From an uncultured Clostridia bacterium (lineage in GTDB: Bacteria; Bacillota; Clostridia; Oscillospirales; Ruminococcaceae), in NCBI GenBank assembly GCA_945947715.1, contig CAMEYZ010000018.1:1-18089 (forward strand): DNA of 18,089 bases. The letters are read 5' to 3'. How positions within the stretch are numbered: the stretch's first letter is position 1; the number at the start of each line of letters is the position of its first letter. The notes under the pieces are model-generated. The model worked only from the letters and a program-made list of their open reading frames with translations, did no database searches and had not been told where the DNA came from. This document shows, piece after piece, positions 1 to 6,847 of this stretch. Both the position numbers and the translations under genes were made by a program.

Positions 1-369
1 GACCAGATCGCTAAGGAAGCTGAGTTCTTCTCCTTCGGAACCAACGACCTGACTCAGATGACCTTCGGCTTCTCCCGTGACGACGCAGGCAAGTTCCTCG
101 GCGCTTACTATGACGCTAAGATCTATGAGAACGATCCCTTCGCTAAGCTCGACCAGAACGGCGTAGGCAAGCTCATGAAGATGGCTATCGACCTCGGCAA
201 GCCCGTAAATCCCGCTCTTCACTGCGGTATCTGCGGCGAGCACGGCGGCGATCCCACATCTGTTGAGTTCTGCCACACTATCGGTCTTGATTACGTTTCC
301 TGCTCACCCTTCCGTGTGCCTATCGCAAGACTTGCAGCAGCACAGGCTGCTATCAAGGACAAGCAGTAA
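1..369 (+). CDS. ppdK: Pyruvate, phosphate dikinase, C-terminal part (5' truncated by window)
   Basis: The reading frame is open from base 1 and gives 122 residues before the stop at 367-369. It covers the end of the PEP/pyruvate-binding TIM barrel. Diagnostic stretches are FFSFGTNDLTQM, TFGFSRDD, the active-site region GICGEHGGDP with the catalytic cysteine that acts as proton donor to the enolpyruvate, and the C-terminal DYVSCSPFRVPIARLAAAQA. The family interconverts ATP + Pi + pyruvate with AMP + PPi + PEP in the cytoplasm. In anaerobic Firmicutes it commonly works in glycolysis. The ATP-grasp and phosphohistidine domains lie off the left edge. A strong terminator follows, so this is the last gene of its transcript. 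Confidence 0.97.
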   Translation, partial: DQIAKEAEFFSFGTNDLTQMTFGFSRDDAGKFLGAYYDAKIYENDPFAKLDQNGVGKLMKMAIDLGKPVNPALHCGICGEHGGDPTSVEFCHTIGLDYVSCSPFRVPIARLAAAQAAIKDKQ

Positions 370-399
370 TCTGTAATACGTTCTGATATAGAAATAGTT

Positions 400-437
400 C
401 CGCCCTCATCGGATAATTCCGATGAGGGCGGTTTTTT
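400..437 (+). terminator. Rho-independent terminator of ppdK
   Basis: A perfect 14-bp GC-rich stem (400-413 with 418-431) closes a TAAT loop and is followed directly by six T residues (432-437). It starts about 30 bases after the ppdK stop codon. Confidence 0.95.
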
Positions 438-532
438 GTGGGATATTTTATTTTGGAGCATAGAAAACTCGCTTTGTTGTAAAGTAATTTACTTGTCAGA
501 CCGCCTGACATTTATTGTAATATCAAGAGCAG

Positions 533-847
533 CTATTTTATTTCAGCGCTGATATCATATACCTTCACGCCCACATCGTATTTTTCTGCGGTATGCTCTG
601 CAAGCTCTATCAGCTTCTTTTTGCTGTTGTTGATGATAGATACTGCCATTTCATTTTTAACGTTCTGAGGCAGGACGTCTATCATACTCACAGGAAGATT
701 CCCTGCGATATTCAGTATATCTGCCAGCAGCTTTTTTGTACTGCCGTCCTCCGCTCCCTCGGAAAGCTTTTTCTTTAGCGTGGGCATCAGCTTTGACACA
801 ACATCTCTGTAGTTGATATCGTCGATATCTATTTTAATTTCGATCAT
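533..847 (-). CDS. Small conserved-looking protein of unknown function (104 aa)
   Basis: I do not recognise this protein. The start at 847 is chosen because a GGAGG ribosome binding site lies six bases upstream, and because the longer frame starting at 889 would run through this gene's own consensus promoter (878-906). The protein begins with an alternating hydrophobic/acidic segment MIEIKIDIDDI, probably a beta strand, followed by charged and helical stretches. It has a Lys-rich patch near residues 25-29 and a second near 80. It has no signal peptide, no transmembrane segment and no cysteine. It is probably a soluble cytoplasmic protein. It stands alone on the minus strand between ppdK and the flavoprotein gene. 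Expression is supported by the ribosome binding site and promoter, but no function can be assigned. Confidence 0.75.
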   Translation of the reverse strand: MIEIKIDIDDINYRDVVSKLMPTLKKKLSEGAEDGSTKKLLADILNIAGNLPVSMIDVLPQNVKNEMAVSIINNSKKKLIELAEHTAEKYDVGVKVYDISAEIK

Positions 848-877
848 ACTTATCCTCCGTTCGATCTTGATAATATC

Positions 878-906
878 ATTATATTCCATATCGTTGGAAT
901 TGTCAA
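878..906 (-). promoter_or_regulatory. Consensus sigma-A-type promoter of the small minus-strand gene
   Basis: On the minus strand TTGACA (906-901) is separated by exactly 17 bases from TATAAT (883-878), a perfect match to the housekeeping consensus. The -10 lies about 30 bases upstream of the chosen start at 847. Confidence 0.85.
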
Positions 907-941
907 ATCAGGTATGTATCAGCTTCCTATCCCTACCCAGA

Positions 942-957
942 TGTTCCACATGGAACA
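942..957 (+). promoter_or_regulatory. parS: parS site 1
   Basis: TGTTCCACATGGAACA is a near-palindrome that matches the universal ParB site TGTTTCACGTGAAACA at 13 of 16 positions. It lies between the two divergent promoters at 878-906 and 1014-1042. parA and parB are encoded in the same window and five further copies occur, so ParB binding is strongly expected. Confidence 0.9.
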
Positions 958-1013
958 TTCTCTCACATATTTCTCGATTTGGTTGATTTCAACAACAAAA
1001 ATACCCATAGGGA

Positions 1014-1042
1014 TTGACATTTTATTAAAAACATGATATAAT
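1014..1042 (+). promoter_or_regulatory. Consensus promoter of the flavoprotein-gtrA operon
   Basis: TTGACA (1014-1019), a 17-base spacer, then TATAAT (1037-1042): a perfect sigma-A-type promoter. It ends 36 bases before the ATG at 1079. Confidence 0.88.
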
Positions 1043-1078
1043 TATAAATATACCATAAACGAAGGAGATTTGCAGCTC

Positions 1079-2641
1079 ATGACAGAAGTCATTATTATCG
1101 GCGCAGGTCCTGCGGGACTTACAGCAGCTTATGAACTCTTGAAAAAAGCGCCTCAGGAATACTCTGTGACAATACTCGAAGAAAGTGACCGCATCGGCGG
1201 TATTTCCCAGACGGTCAGACACGGCGGAAATCGCATGGATATCGGCGGACATCGGTTCTTTTCTAAGGACGACAGAGTAATGCAGTGGTGGAATGAGATA
1301 CTTCCACTGCAGGGAAAGCCTTCCTATGACGATAAAAAGCTGCACGTCGAGAAAAAGCTCGCACAGTCGGGCCCTGACCCCGAAACAGATGACCGCGTGA
1401 TGCTGGTTCGTCGCAGAGTGTCCAGAATTTATTATAAAAAGAAATTCTTTGATTATCCCGTATCTCTGAAATGGAGCACAATTAAAAATATGGGATTTGC
1501 TACCACAGTGGCAGCAGGCTGCAGCTATCTCAAAAGCACCGTGGCCAAAAAGGACGAAACCTCCCTGGAAAACTTTTATATAAACCGCTTCGGAAGAAAG
1601 CTGTATTCCATGTTCTTTGAGGGTTATACCGAAAAGCTCTGGGGAAGACATCCAAGAGAAATATCCGCAGACTGGGGCTCTCAGCGCGTTAAGGGCTTGT
1701 CTATCATGGTCGTTATCAAGGATATGTTCTCCAGGATTTTTAAGAGCAATAAAAAGAAGGAGACTGAAACCTCCCTTATCGAAGAATTCTATTACCCGAA
1801 GTACGGTCCGGGTCAGCTCTGGGAAACTGCAGCTGATGAGATACGCAAAATGGGCGGAACTATCCGCTTTAACTGCAAGGTGGAAAAGATCAATACCAAC
1901 GGAAAGGATAAGATAATTTCTGTAACCGCTCAGACGGAAAATGGTCCCGAGGAGATAAACGGAGATATCTTTATGTCCTCCATGCCCGTAAAGGACTTAG
2001 TCCTCGGTATGAACGACGTTCCTGAGCATGATACCGAAATAGCAGCCGGACTCCCTTACCGCGATTTTGTCACTGTGGGCCTGCTGGTAGATAAGCTCGA
2101 TCTCAAAAATGAAACAAATATCCCTACACTTAATAATATTATTCCTGACTGCTGGATTTATGTGCAGGACGTAGGCGTGAAGCTGGGTAGAATTCAGGTA
2201 TTCAACAACTGGTCTCCCTACATGGTAAAGGACCCCGAAAACACCGTCTGGATCGGTCTGGAGTATTTCTGCGCCGAGGGCGACGATTTCTGGAATATGC
2301 CCGACGAAGAACGAAAAAATTATGCGGTCGATGAGCTTGTCAGAATGGGTGTCATTTCCGATGCTTCACATGTAAAGGATCATCACTGCGAACGGGTGAA
2401 AAAAGCTTATCCTGCTTACTTCGATACATACAGCGAAATGGATACTCTCGTTGATTATCTCAGCGGCTTTGAAAACCTCTACTGCATCGGAAGAAACGGC
2501 CAGCATCGCTATAATAACATGGACCACTCCATGGCAACCGCCTTTGAAGCTGTGGGCAATATTATGAACGGCGTCAAGGATAAAAGCAACATATGGAACG
2601 TTAACACAGACAAATCTTATCACGAGGAAAAGAAAGCATGA
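1079..2641 (+). CDS. FAD-dependent oxidoreductase, UDP-galactopyranose-mutase-like
   Basis: A 520-residue flavoprotein. The ATG at 1079 is preferred over a TTG at 1070 because the AAGGAGA site (1062-1068) leaves only one or two bases before the TTG. The N-terminal Rossmann motif GAGPAGL is at residues 8-14, with the ribose-binding acidic residue at E34 and a following GG pair. MDIGGHRFF (53-61) resembles the flavin-proximal GPHxFHT stretch of UDP-galactopyranose mutase. The C-terminal GRNGQHRYNNMDHSM (from about 471) resembles the mutase's GRLxxYRYxDMD motif. At 520 residues it is longer than the roughly 370-400 residues of classical Glf, so it belongs to the broader amine-oxidase/protoporphyrinogen-oxidase-like group. 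The substrate is unknown. Its stop overlaps the start of a gtrA gene (ATGA), which suggests a joint role in surface-glycan metabolism (inference). Confidence 0.88.
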   Translation: MTEVIIIGAGPAGLTAAYELLKKAPQEYSVTILEESDRIGGISQTVRHGGNRMDIGGHRFFSKDDRVMQWWNEILPLQGKPSYDDKKLHVEKKLAQSGPDPETDDRVMLVRRRVSRIYYKKKFFDYPVSLKWSTIKNMGFATTVAAGCSYLKSTVAKKDETSLENFYINRFGRKLYSMFFEGYTEKLWGRHPREISADWGSQRVKGLSIMVVIKDMFSRIFKSNKKKETETSLIEEFYYPKYGPGQLWETAADEIRKMGGTIRFNCKVEKINTNGKDKIISVTAQTENGPEEINGDIFMSSMPVKDLVLGMNDVPEHDTEIAAGLPYRDFVTVGLLVDKLDLKNETNIPTLNNIIPDCWIYVQDVGVKLGRIQVFNNWSPYMVKDPENTVWIGLEYFCAEGDDFWNMPDEERKNYAVDELVRMGVISDASHVKDHHCERVKKAYPAYFDTYSEMDTLVDYLSGFENLYCIGRNGQHRYNNMDHSMATAFEAVGNIMNGVKDKSNIWNVNTDKSYHEEKKA

Positions 2642-3132
2642 ACAAGGAAGCTGTCAGCCGGGAGCTGGACGAGATAAAGGATATTTTCCGCAGCAAAAAG
2701 CTTGGCAGACTTTTTGCCGGGGAAACCAACAATACTCTTATACAGTTTTTCCGTTATATTTTTGTGGGCGGCTTTGCCACAATAGTTGACTGGGGACTGT
2801 CCGCTCTGCTGTTTTACGCAGTATTCGGAGAAACTCACCCTGTGGCGGCAAATTCCCTTTCCTTCGCCGCAGGACTTATCGTGAACTATCTGCTCAGCAC
2901 CTTCTGGATATTCAAGGAATCAAGAGTAAAATCAAAAATAGCTGAATTTATCGGCTTTGCTCTGATAGGACTGGTGGGGCTGCTTATCACAGCAGGCATC
3001 ACACTGCTTTTCAAACAGCTCCTCATGGAGACCACCTCCGCCTATCAGATAATCGCAAAGATAACCGCCACCGCAGTATCTTTTCTGTGGAATTTCTTCG
3101 CGAGAAAATATCTGCTCTTTTCAAAAAAGTAA
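2638..3132 (+). CDS. GtrA-family membrane protein
   Basis: A 164-residue protein whose ATG overlaps the previous stop by four bases, so the two genes are translationally coupled. A soluble N-terminus of about 37 residues is followed by four predicted transmembrane segments, roughly residues 39-63, 70-92, 103-126 and 136-158. The first segment has the pattern RYIFVGGFATIVDWG and the C-terminus is WNFFARKYLLF, both typical of the GtrA family. Members are proposed to help move lipid-linked sugars across the membrane or to assist membrane glycosyltransferases; the exact biochemistry varies and is not settled by sequence. A polytopic GT-C-like gene lies convergent just downstream and could be a partner, though that is inference. 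A bidirectional terminator follows. Confidence 0.92.
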   Translation: MNKEAVSRELDEIKDIFRSKKLGRLFAGETNNTLIQFFRYIFVGGFATIVDWGLSALLFYAVFGETHPVAANSLSFAAGLIVNYLLSTFWIFKESRVKSKIAEFIGFALIGLVGLLITAGITLLFKQLLMETTSAYQIIAKITATAVSFLWNFFARKYLLFSKK

Positions 3133-3177
3133 ACAAAAAAATCATGGCATACCTGCCGAAGCGGGTATGCCATTTTT
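3131..3177. terminator. Bidirectional rho-independent terminator
   Basis: A 13-bp stem (3144-3156 with 3161-3173, one G-T pair) closes a CGAA loop. It has a T run on its right (3173-3177) and an A run on its left (3134-3141), so it can stop transcripts from gtrA (plus) and from the convergent minus-strand gene. The latter transcript would first cross the miniature element at 3182-3342. Confidence 0.88.
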
Positions 3178-3181
3178 ATAA

Positions 3182-3342
3182 GAACCTGTCTTCACAAGAA
3201 ATGTGTGCGGATTTTCGAGCATAATTTTGTTGCAGACAAGGAAAAAATGCGCAGGCGGGCTGGCGCCCGGCAAGCATTTTTAACGCAGTCTGCGGCAAAA
3301 TTTGCCGAAAAGACGTGCGCATACGCTTGTGAAGACAGGTTC
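3182..3342. mobile_element. MITE-like miniature inverted-repeat element A (161 bp)
   Basis: The ends GAACCTGTCTTCACAAG and CTTGTGAAGACAGGTTC are exact 17-bp inverted repeats. They are flanked by a TAA direct repeat (3179-3181 and 3343-3345). The inverted repeat continues imperfectly towards the centre: AATTTTGTTGCAGAC is answered by GTCTGCGGCAAAATT, and AAAAATGC by GCATTTTT, around a GC-rich core. The whole element could fold as one long hairpin. No ORF of transposase size fits. Small size, terminal inverted repeats and a TNA-type target duplication fit a non-autonomous derivative of an IS5-like element (inference). A structured RNA is the alternative. It ends 14 bases from the stop of the minus-strand gene at 3357. 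Confidence 0.65.
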
Positions 3343-3356
3343 TAACTGTTTCAGGC

Positions 3357-5111
3357 TCACAGGTCGGGGCGCTCAAGTCCCAGTTCTTCGGCAAGATCGG
3401 TCCTTACATATATTTCGGCATAACGAACGCTGTAAGTGTTTTTCCAGATCTTCTTTATGGGAGAAAAATATACTAACGTGTAGTCCGAAATGTCTGTTAT
3501 TCCTTCATAGACAGCGCTTATATCAGATTCAACGTATTTGCCGTAGCCTACGGAACCATTGGGCGGCATGAATATCACATCGGGTGCTCCCTGCTCTCTC
3601 CATTTTGCTATCAGATCGGCGCAGTCCTCTTCGTCTGCCACCTTATGGAACGTGTATGCCATATCATCCGCACCGTCGTTCAGATTAAAGAAAATATTTC
3701 GGTCAAAATAAGCCAGCACAGGATCGGGAAATGAACAGTGGTTAAAGTCACTGCCTATACGTTTATCAGTCATATTTCCCTCATCATCATATTCATAATA
3801 ATTAGTATAGCCTACCATGATATTATAATTGTCAAGCCCATTTTCCTTGATGAATTCCGCCTCGTATTTTCCTATTCCATACACATATGACAGTTCATGC
3901 ACCGACGCAGATATTCCCCAATAAAGAGATATCAGAAGTGCAGCCGTACCAAACAGTCTCAACAAAGAAGTCAGAATAACCGATGTTTCCTTTTCTGCGG
4001 AAATTTCAACGGGAGCATTGCTAAGGCAGCTGATCCATGCCCAGAAAATGAATAAAAACAGAACTATCCCCTGATGATGAAGATACATATATTCTACGGC
4101 TGCAAATGCCGCAAATAAACAATACGGTATCATTATCTGAAGGATCGTGCCTTTTCTTTTGCCAAAATTGAACACTGCCGTCCAGATAAGTATCCCTACA
4201 AATACCCCGGATATCAAAGAGTACATTGGAAGATAAGTGTACCGAAGAGATGCATCGGCTGAGAATGTATCTGTAATGCACGTGTCTGCAGGCAATGCCA
4301 AAAAGACATACAACAGTCTCACAAACAGATTTGCGGATTCCGGAGTATTATTTGAGAACGTCGCATAAGTATCCTTTGCGGGAAATATCTCCAAAATCAG
4401 CAGTATCGCCAGTGCAAGCAGACATAAAAGTGATATGGTTCTTTTCTTATTTAAAAGCAGACAGAACTTTTCTTCTTTAAATAGCTCAATGAGCCATGCT
4501 ATTGTAATGCCGCCTGCCATTATTATTCCGTATGCACTCGACAAGCATAAAAGCATCAATGAAAGAATAAAAAGCCATGGCTTAGTATTCCTGCTTTCGT
4601 AAGTCATTGCCGCCAGCACAAATGCCAGCATCATGACACAGTATGGACGTGATACAACCCCGTACTGATAGAACAAAAAAAATGTAAACGGAAGCAGCAG
4701 CCGTATTATCCGCGGAAAGGGCGACTTGAATATCAGCAGTGCCATTGCAAGCCCGGAAAAAACACAGCTTACAAGTGAAAGTGAAAATTCATAGGGACAC
4801 CCAAGCTTTGCAAAGGGAAGCAGTATAAGATGCCACAGCGGAGGATGACCTTCGTAATGTGGAAGCGTAAAAATTATATCCTTGACTGAGGCGCATTTTG
4901 CTATCTGCCATGCAACGGCTTCGTCAAACCAAGGCTCGTGAAATATGGACACAACAATATGCAGTACATTATAAAGCAGTATTGCAATAATCTCGGGAAG
5001 CTGTCCCGAAATGGACTCGGTTTTTTTATATAGCTTGTACAAGCCATCTCCCGCATTGTTCAAAACATCGAACAGCTTTTTCAACGATGATGATTCTTTT
5101 TCAATTACCAT
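3357..5111 (-). CDS. Polytopic membrane protein, GT-C (ArnT/PMT-like) glycosyltransferase candidate
   Basis: A 584-residue protein starting at 5111, with an AAGGAGA site seven bases upstream. After a charged cytoplasmic N-terminus of about 38 residues comes a first transmembrane helix (about 39-57). It is followed by an extracytoplasmic loop with WFDEAVAW (61-68, acidic pair D63-E64) and HYEGHPPLWH (85-94). An acidic pair after the first helix and a HPPL-type motif are hallmarks of lipid-phosphosugar-dependent GT-C enzymes such as ArnT and PMT_2. About nine further hydrophobic segments follow to around residue 420. The last roughly 150 residues are a soluble, probably extracytoplasmic, domain rich in Asp and Tyr. 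Donor and acceptor cannot be told from sequence. It converges on the flavoprotein-gtrA operon and is bracketed by two miniature elements. Reading frame and length look intact. Confidence 0.8.
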   Translation of the reverse strand: MVIEKESSSLKKLFDVLNNAGDGLYKLYKKTESISGQLPEIIAILLYNVLHIVVSIFHEPWFDEAVAWQIAKCASVKDIIFTLPHYEGHPPLWHLILLPFAKLGCPYEFSLSLVSCVFSGLAMALLIFKSPFPRIIRLLLPFTFFLFYQYGVVSRPYCVMMLAFVLAAMTYESRNTKPWLFILSLMLLCLSSAYGIIMAGGITIAWLIELFKEEKFCLLLNKKRTISLLCLLALAILLILEIFPAKDTYATFSNNTPESANLFVRLLYVFLALPADTCITDTFSADASLRYTYLPMYSLISGVFVGILIWTAVFNFGKRKGTILQIMIPYCLFAAFAAVEYMYLHHQGIVLFLFIFWAWISCLSNAPVEISAEKETSVILTSLLRLFGTAALLISLYWGISASVHELSYVYGIGKYEAEFIKENGLDNYNIMVGYTNYYEYDDEGNMTDKRIGSDFNHCSFPDPVLAYFDRNIFFNLNDGADDMAYTFHKVADEEDCADLIAKWREQGAPDVIFMPPNGSVGYGKYVESDISAVYEGITDISDYTLVYFSPIKKIWKNTYSVRYAEIYVRTDLAEELGLERPDL

Positions 5112-5125
5112 GCTAATTCTCCTTA

Positions 5126-5225
5126 TACTAATCCCCGATTAAAAAGTGTACCAAAAATCAAGCAAAATTTTTGCCTTATGGATTATGCGCAGATTTTTTG
5201 TCTACACTTTTATTGGGGATTAGTA
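5126..5225. mobile_element. MITE-like miniature inverted-repeat element B (100 bp)
   Basis: The left end (5126-5150) and right end (5203-5225) are inverted repeats of about 24 bp. They start TACTAATCCCC and end GGGGATTAGTA, with slight length variation in an A/T run. The element is flanked by a TTA direct repeat (5123-5125 and 5226-5228). The interior is AT-rich and non-coding, and partly self-complementary. Its termini differ from those of element A, so it is a different family. It lies between the ribosome binding site of the minus-strand GT-C gene and a likely promoter at 5246-5274, so it would be transcribed into that gene's leader RNA. Confidence 0.65.
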
Positions 5226-5245
5226 TTATATTATATTTTACAATT

Positions 5246-5274
5246 ATTATAGCATTTTTTTATCCATAAGTAAA
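5246..5274 (-). promoter_or_regulatory. Probable promoter of the GT-C gene
   Basis: On the minus strand TTTACT (5274-5269) is followed after 17 bases by TATAAT (5251-5246). The -10 is perfect and the -35 matches at four of six positions. The start codon is about 135 bases further on, beyond miniature element B. Confidence 0.5.
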
Positions 5275-5331
5275 GCCAAATATTTCATTTGATTATGAAA
5301 ATTTTTTATGCTGCAACACACCCTGCCCTGA

Positions 5332-5347
5332 TGTTTCACATGGAACA
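5332..5347 (+). promoter_or_regulatory. parS: parS site 2
   Basis: TGTTTCACATGGAACA matches the universal parS at 14 of 16 positions. It is located in the divergent intergenic region between the GT-C gene and the GH27 gene, just upstream of the GH27 promoter. Confidence 0.9.
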
Positions 5348-5378
5348 TTTTTATAACATAATATCAGTAATAATATCA

Positions 5379-5407
5379 TTGCAATCAGGGCGAAAATGTG
5401 ATATAAT
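5379..5407 (+). promoter_or_regulatory. Promoter of the GH27 gene (extended -10)
   Basis: TTGCAA (5379-5384), a 17-base spacer, then TATAAT (5402-5407) preceded by TGA, giving an extended -10. It ends 32 bases before the ATG at 5440. Confidence 0.75.
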
Positions 5408-5439
5408 CATAGTAAATAATTACTTTGGAGGAATTATCA

Positions 5440-6696
5440 ATGGTCGCACAAACACCCCCTATGGGCTGGAACAGCTGGGACTGCTACGGCGCGTCTGTAT
5501 GTGAGGAAACTGTCCGCGCAAATGCAGAATACATGGCAAAAAATCTAAAGGAATACGGCTGGGAGTATATCGTGGTGGATATCCAGTGGTCAGAGCCTAC
5601 CGCGCAAAACCATGAGTATCACCCCTTTACCGAGCTGGAAATGGACGAGTACAGCAGACTTATCCCTGCTGTGAACCGTTTTCCGTCCGCAGCTGACGGA
5701 AAGGGCTTTGCTCCTCTGGGAGAGTATATTCACTCTCTCGGTCTGAAATTCGGCATACACATTATGAGAGGTATACCTCGTCAGGCTGTTCACCGCAATA
5801 CAAAAATTCTCGGCACCGACAGGACTGCACGTCAGATAGCCGATACAAATTCCACCTGCCGCTGGAATACTGATATGTACGGAATTAATCCCGAGGCACA
5901 GGGCGCTGCTGAATATTACAACAGCATCTTCAAGCTCTATGCACAGTGGGGCGTGGATTATGTCAAGGTGGACGATATAGCAAATCACTATCCTCACGGG
6001 GAAATTGAGCTTATCAGAAATGCGATAGATAGCTGCGGACGGGAAATGGTGCTGTCCTTATCTCCCGGACCTGCTCCCCTTGAAGAGGCTGAGCACTTAA
6101 AGCAGCATGCCAACCTTTGGCGTATCACCGACGATTTCTGGGATAACTGGGACCAGCTCTACGATATGTTCTTCCGCGCAGAGAAATGGTGCACTCATGC
6201 AGGACCAGGTCACTGGCCCGATGCAGATATGCTTCCCGTGGGCGCTATCCTCCAGGATTATGACAAAAATAACCGCACAAAATTCACCGAGGACGAACAG
6301 CTGACCATGCTCACACTCTGGTGCATAATGCGTTCTCCCCTTATGATAGGCGGAGAGCTTACCATGAACGATGATTTTACCGAAAAGCTGCTGACTAATC
6401 CTGACGTACTTGAAATGCTCAGTCAGTCCCGCTCAGCTCATCAGCTCTATCGCCGCACCGAAAATGGCTGCGAGAGGATAGTCTGGAAGGCTCATCGCCG
6501 CGACGGAGGATATTACATTGCACTATTCAACACCTCCGAGGAAAAGACAAAAATAACCGTAGCTCTTTCCGAAGCCGAGATAGATACTCCTGTTGTGAGC
6601 ATAAGGGAGCTCTGGTCCGGTGAGCAGACAGATAACGTTTCCGAGATATCCGCAGAGGTTGCTCCTCATGGAGCAAAGGTGTTTTTTGTGGACTGA
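5440..6696 (+). CDS. GH27-family alpha-galactosidase-like glycoside hydrolase
   Basis: A 418-residue protein. The ATG at 5440 is chosen because GGAGG (5427-5431) lies eight bases upstream; a longer TTG frame would start inside that site. The N-terminus TPPMGWNSWDCYG (5-17) is the GH27 signature. VDYVKVDD (172-179) carries the likely nucleophile D178. WRITDD (227-232) carries the likely acid/base Asp. GPGHWPDADML (255-265) corresponds to the family's GPGGWNDPDML. A small C-terminal beta domain follows. No signal peptide is seen, so it probably acts in the cytoplasm on imported oligosaccharides. GH27 retains the anomeric configuration and mostly removes terminal alpha-galactose or alpha-N-acetylgalactosamine. 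Which sugar it prefers cannot be decided here, and GH27 also includes other specificities. It has its own promoter and no transporter or regulator beside it. Confidence 0.9.
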   Translation: MVAQTPPMGWNSWDCYGASVCEETVRANAEYMAKNLKEYGWEYIVVDIQWSEPTAQNHEYHPFTELEMDEYSRLIPAVNRFPSAADGKGFAPLGEYIHSLGLKFGIHIMRGIPRQAVHRNTKILGTDRTARQIADTNSTCRWNTDMYGINPEAQGAAEYYNSIFKLYAQWGVDYVKVDDIANHYPHGEIELIRNAIDSCGREMVLSLSPGPAPLEEAEHLKQHANLWRITDDFWDNWDQLYDMFFRAEKWCTHAGPGHWPDADMLPVGAILQDYDKNNRTKFTEDEQLTMLTLWCIMRSPLMIGGELTMNDDFTEKLLTNPDVLEMLSQSRSAHQLYRRTENGCERIVWKAHRRDGGYYIALFNTSEEKTKITVALSEAEIDTPVVSIRELWSGEQTDNVSEISAEVAPHGAKVFFVD

Positions 6697-6780
6697 TACT
6701 GTCCCGAAAAAGTACACAAATTGTATCGTCTTTTTTTCACAAAAATCTACATGAGATTTCATAAAAAATGCTTGCAATTA

Positions 6781-6809
6781 CTGAAAAAAAAGAGTAAAAT
6801 TGATATAAT
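6781..6809 (+). promoter_or_regulatory. Promoter of guaB (extended -10)
   Basis: CTGAAA (6781-6786), a 17-base spacer, then TATAAT (6804-6809) with the extended TGA in front. A second TATAAT at 6815-6820 lacks a good -35. The 151-base gap before guaB shows no purine riboswitch fold that I can recognise. Confidence 0.65.
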
Positions 6810-6847
6810 ATAAGTATAATTAAATAGGTTTATAGGAGGAAAGATTT

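Noticed and set aside
494..510. TGTCAG-ACCGC-CTGACA hairpin downstream of the small minus-strand gene
   Set aside because: The stem is only six pairs and no T run follows on the minus strand, so it is not convincing as a terminator.
1025..1651. 208-codon open frame on the minus strand
   Set aside because: It is opposite the flavoprotein gene, rich in Cys/His/Phe in a random way, and lacks a ribosome binding site.
6697..6847. Possible GH27 terminator or purine riboswitch before guaB
   Set aside because: A T run at 6731-6737 has no good stem before it, and no conserved riboswitch core is visible; only promoter elements are supported.
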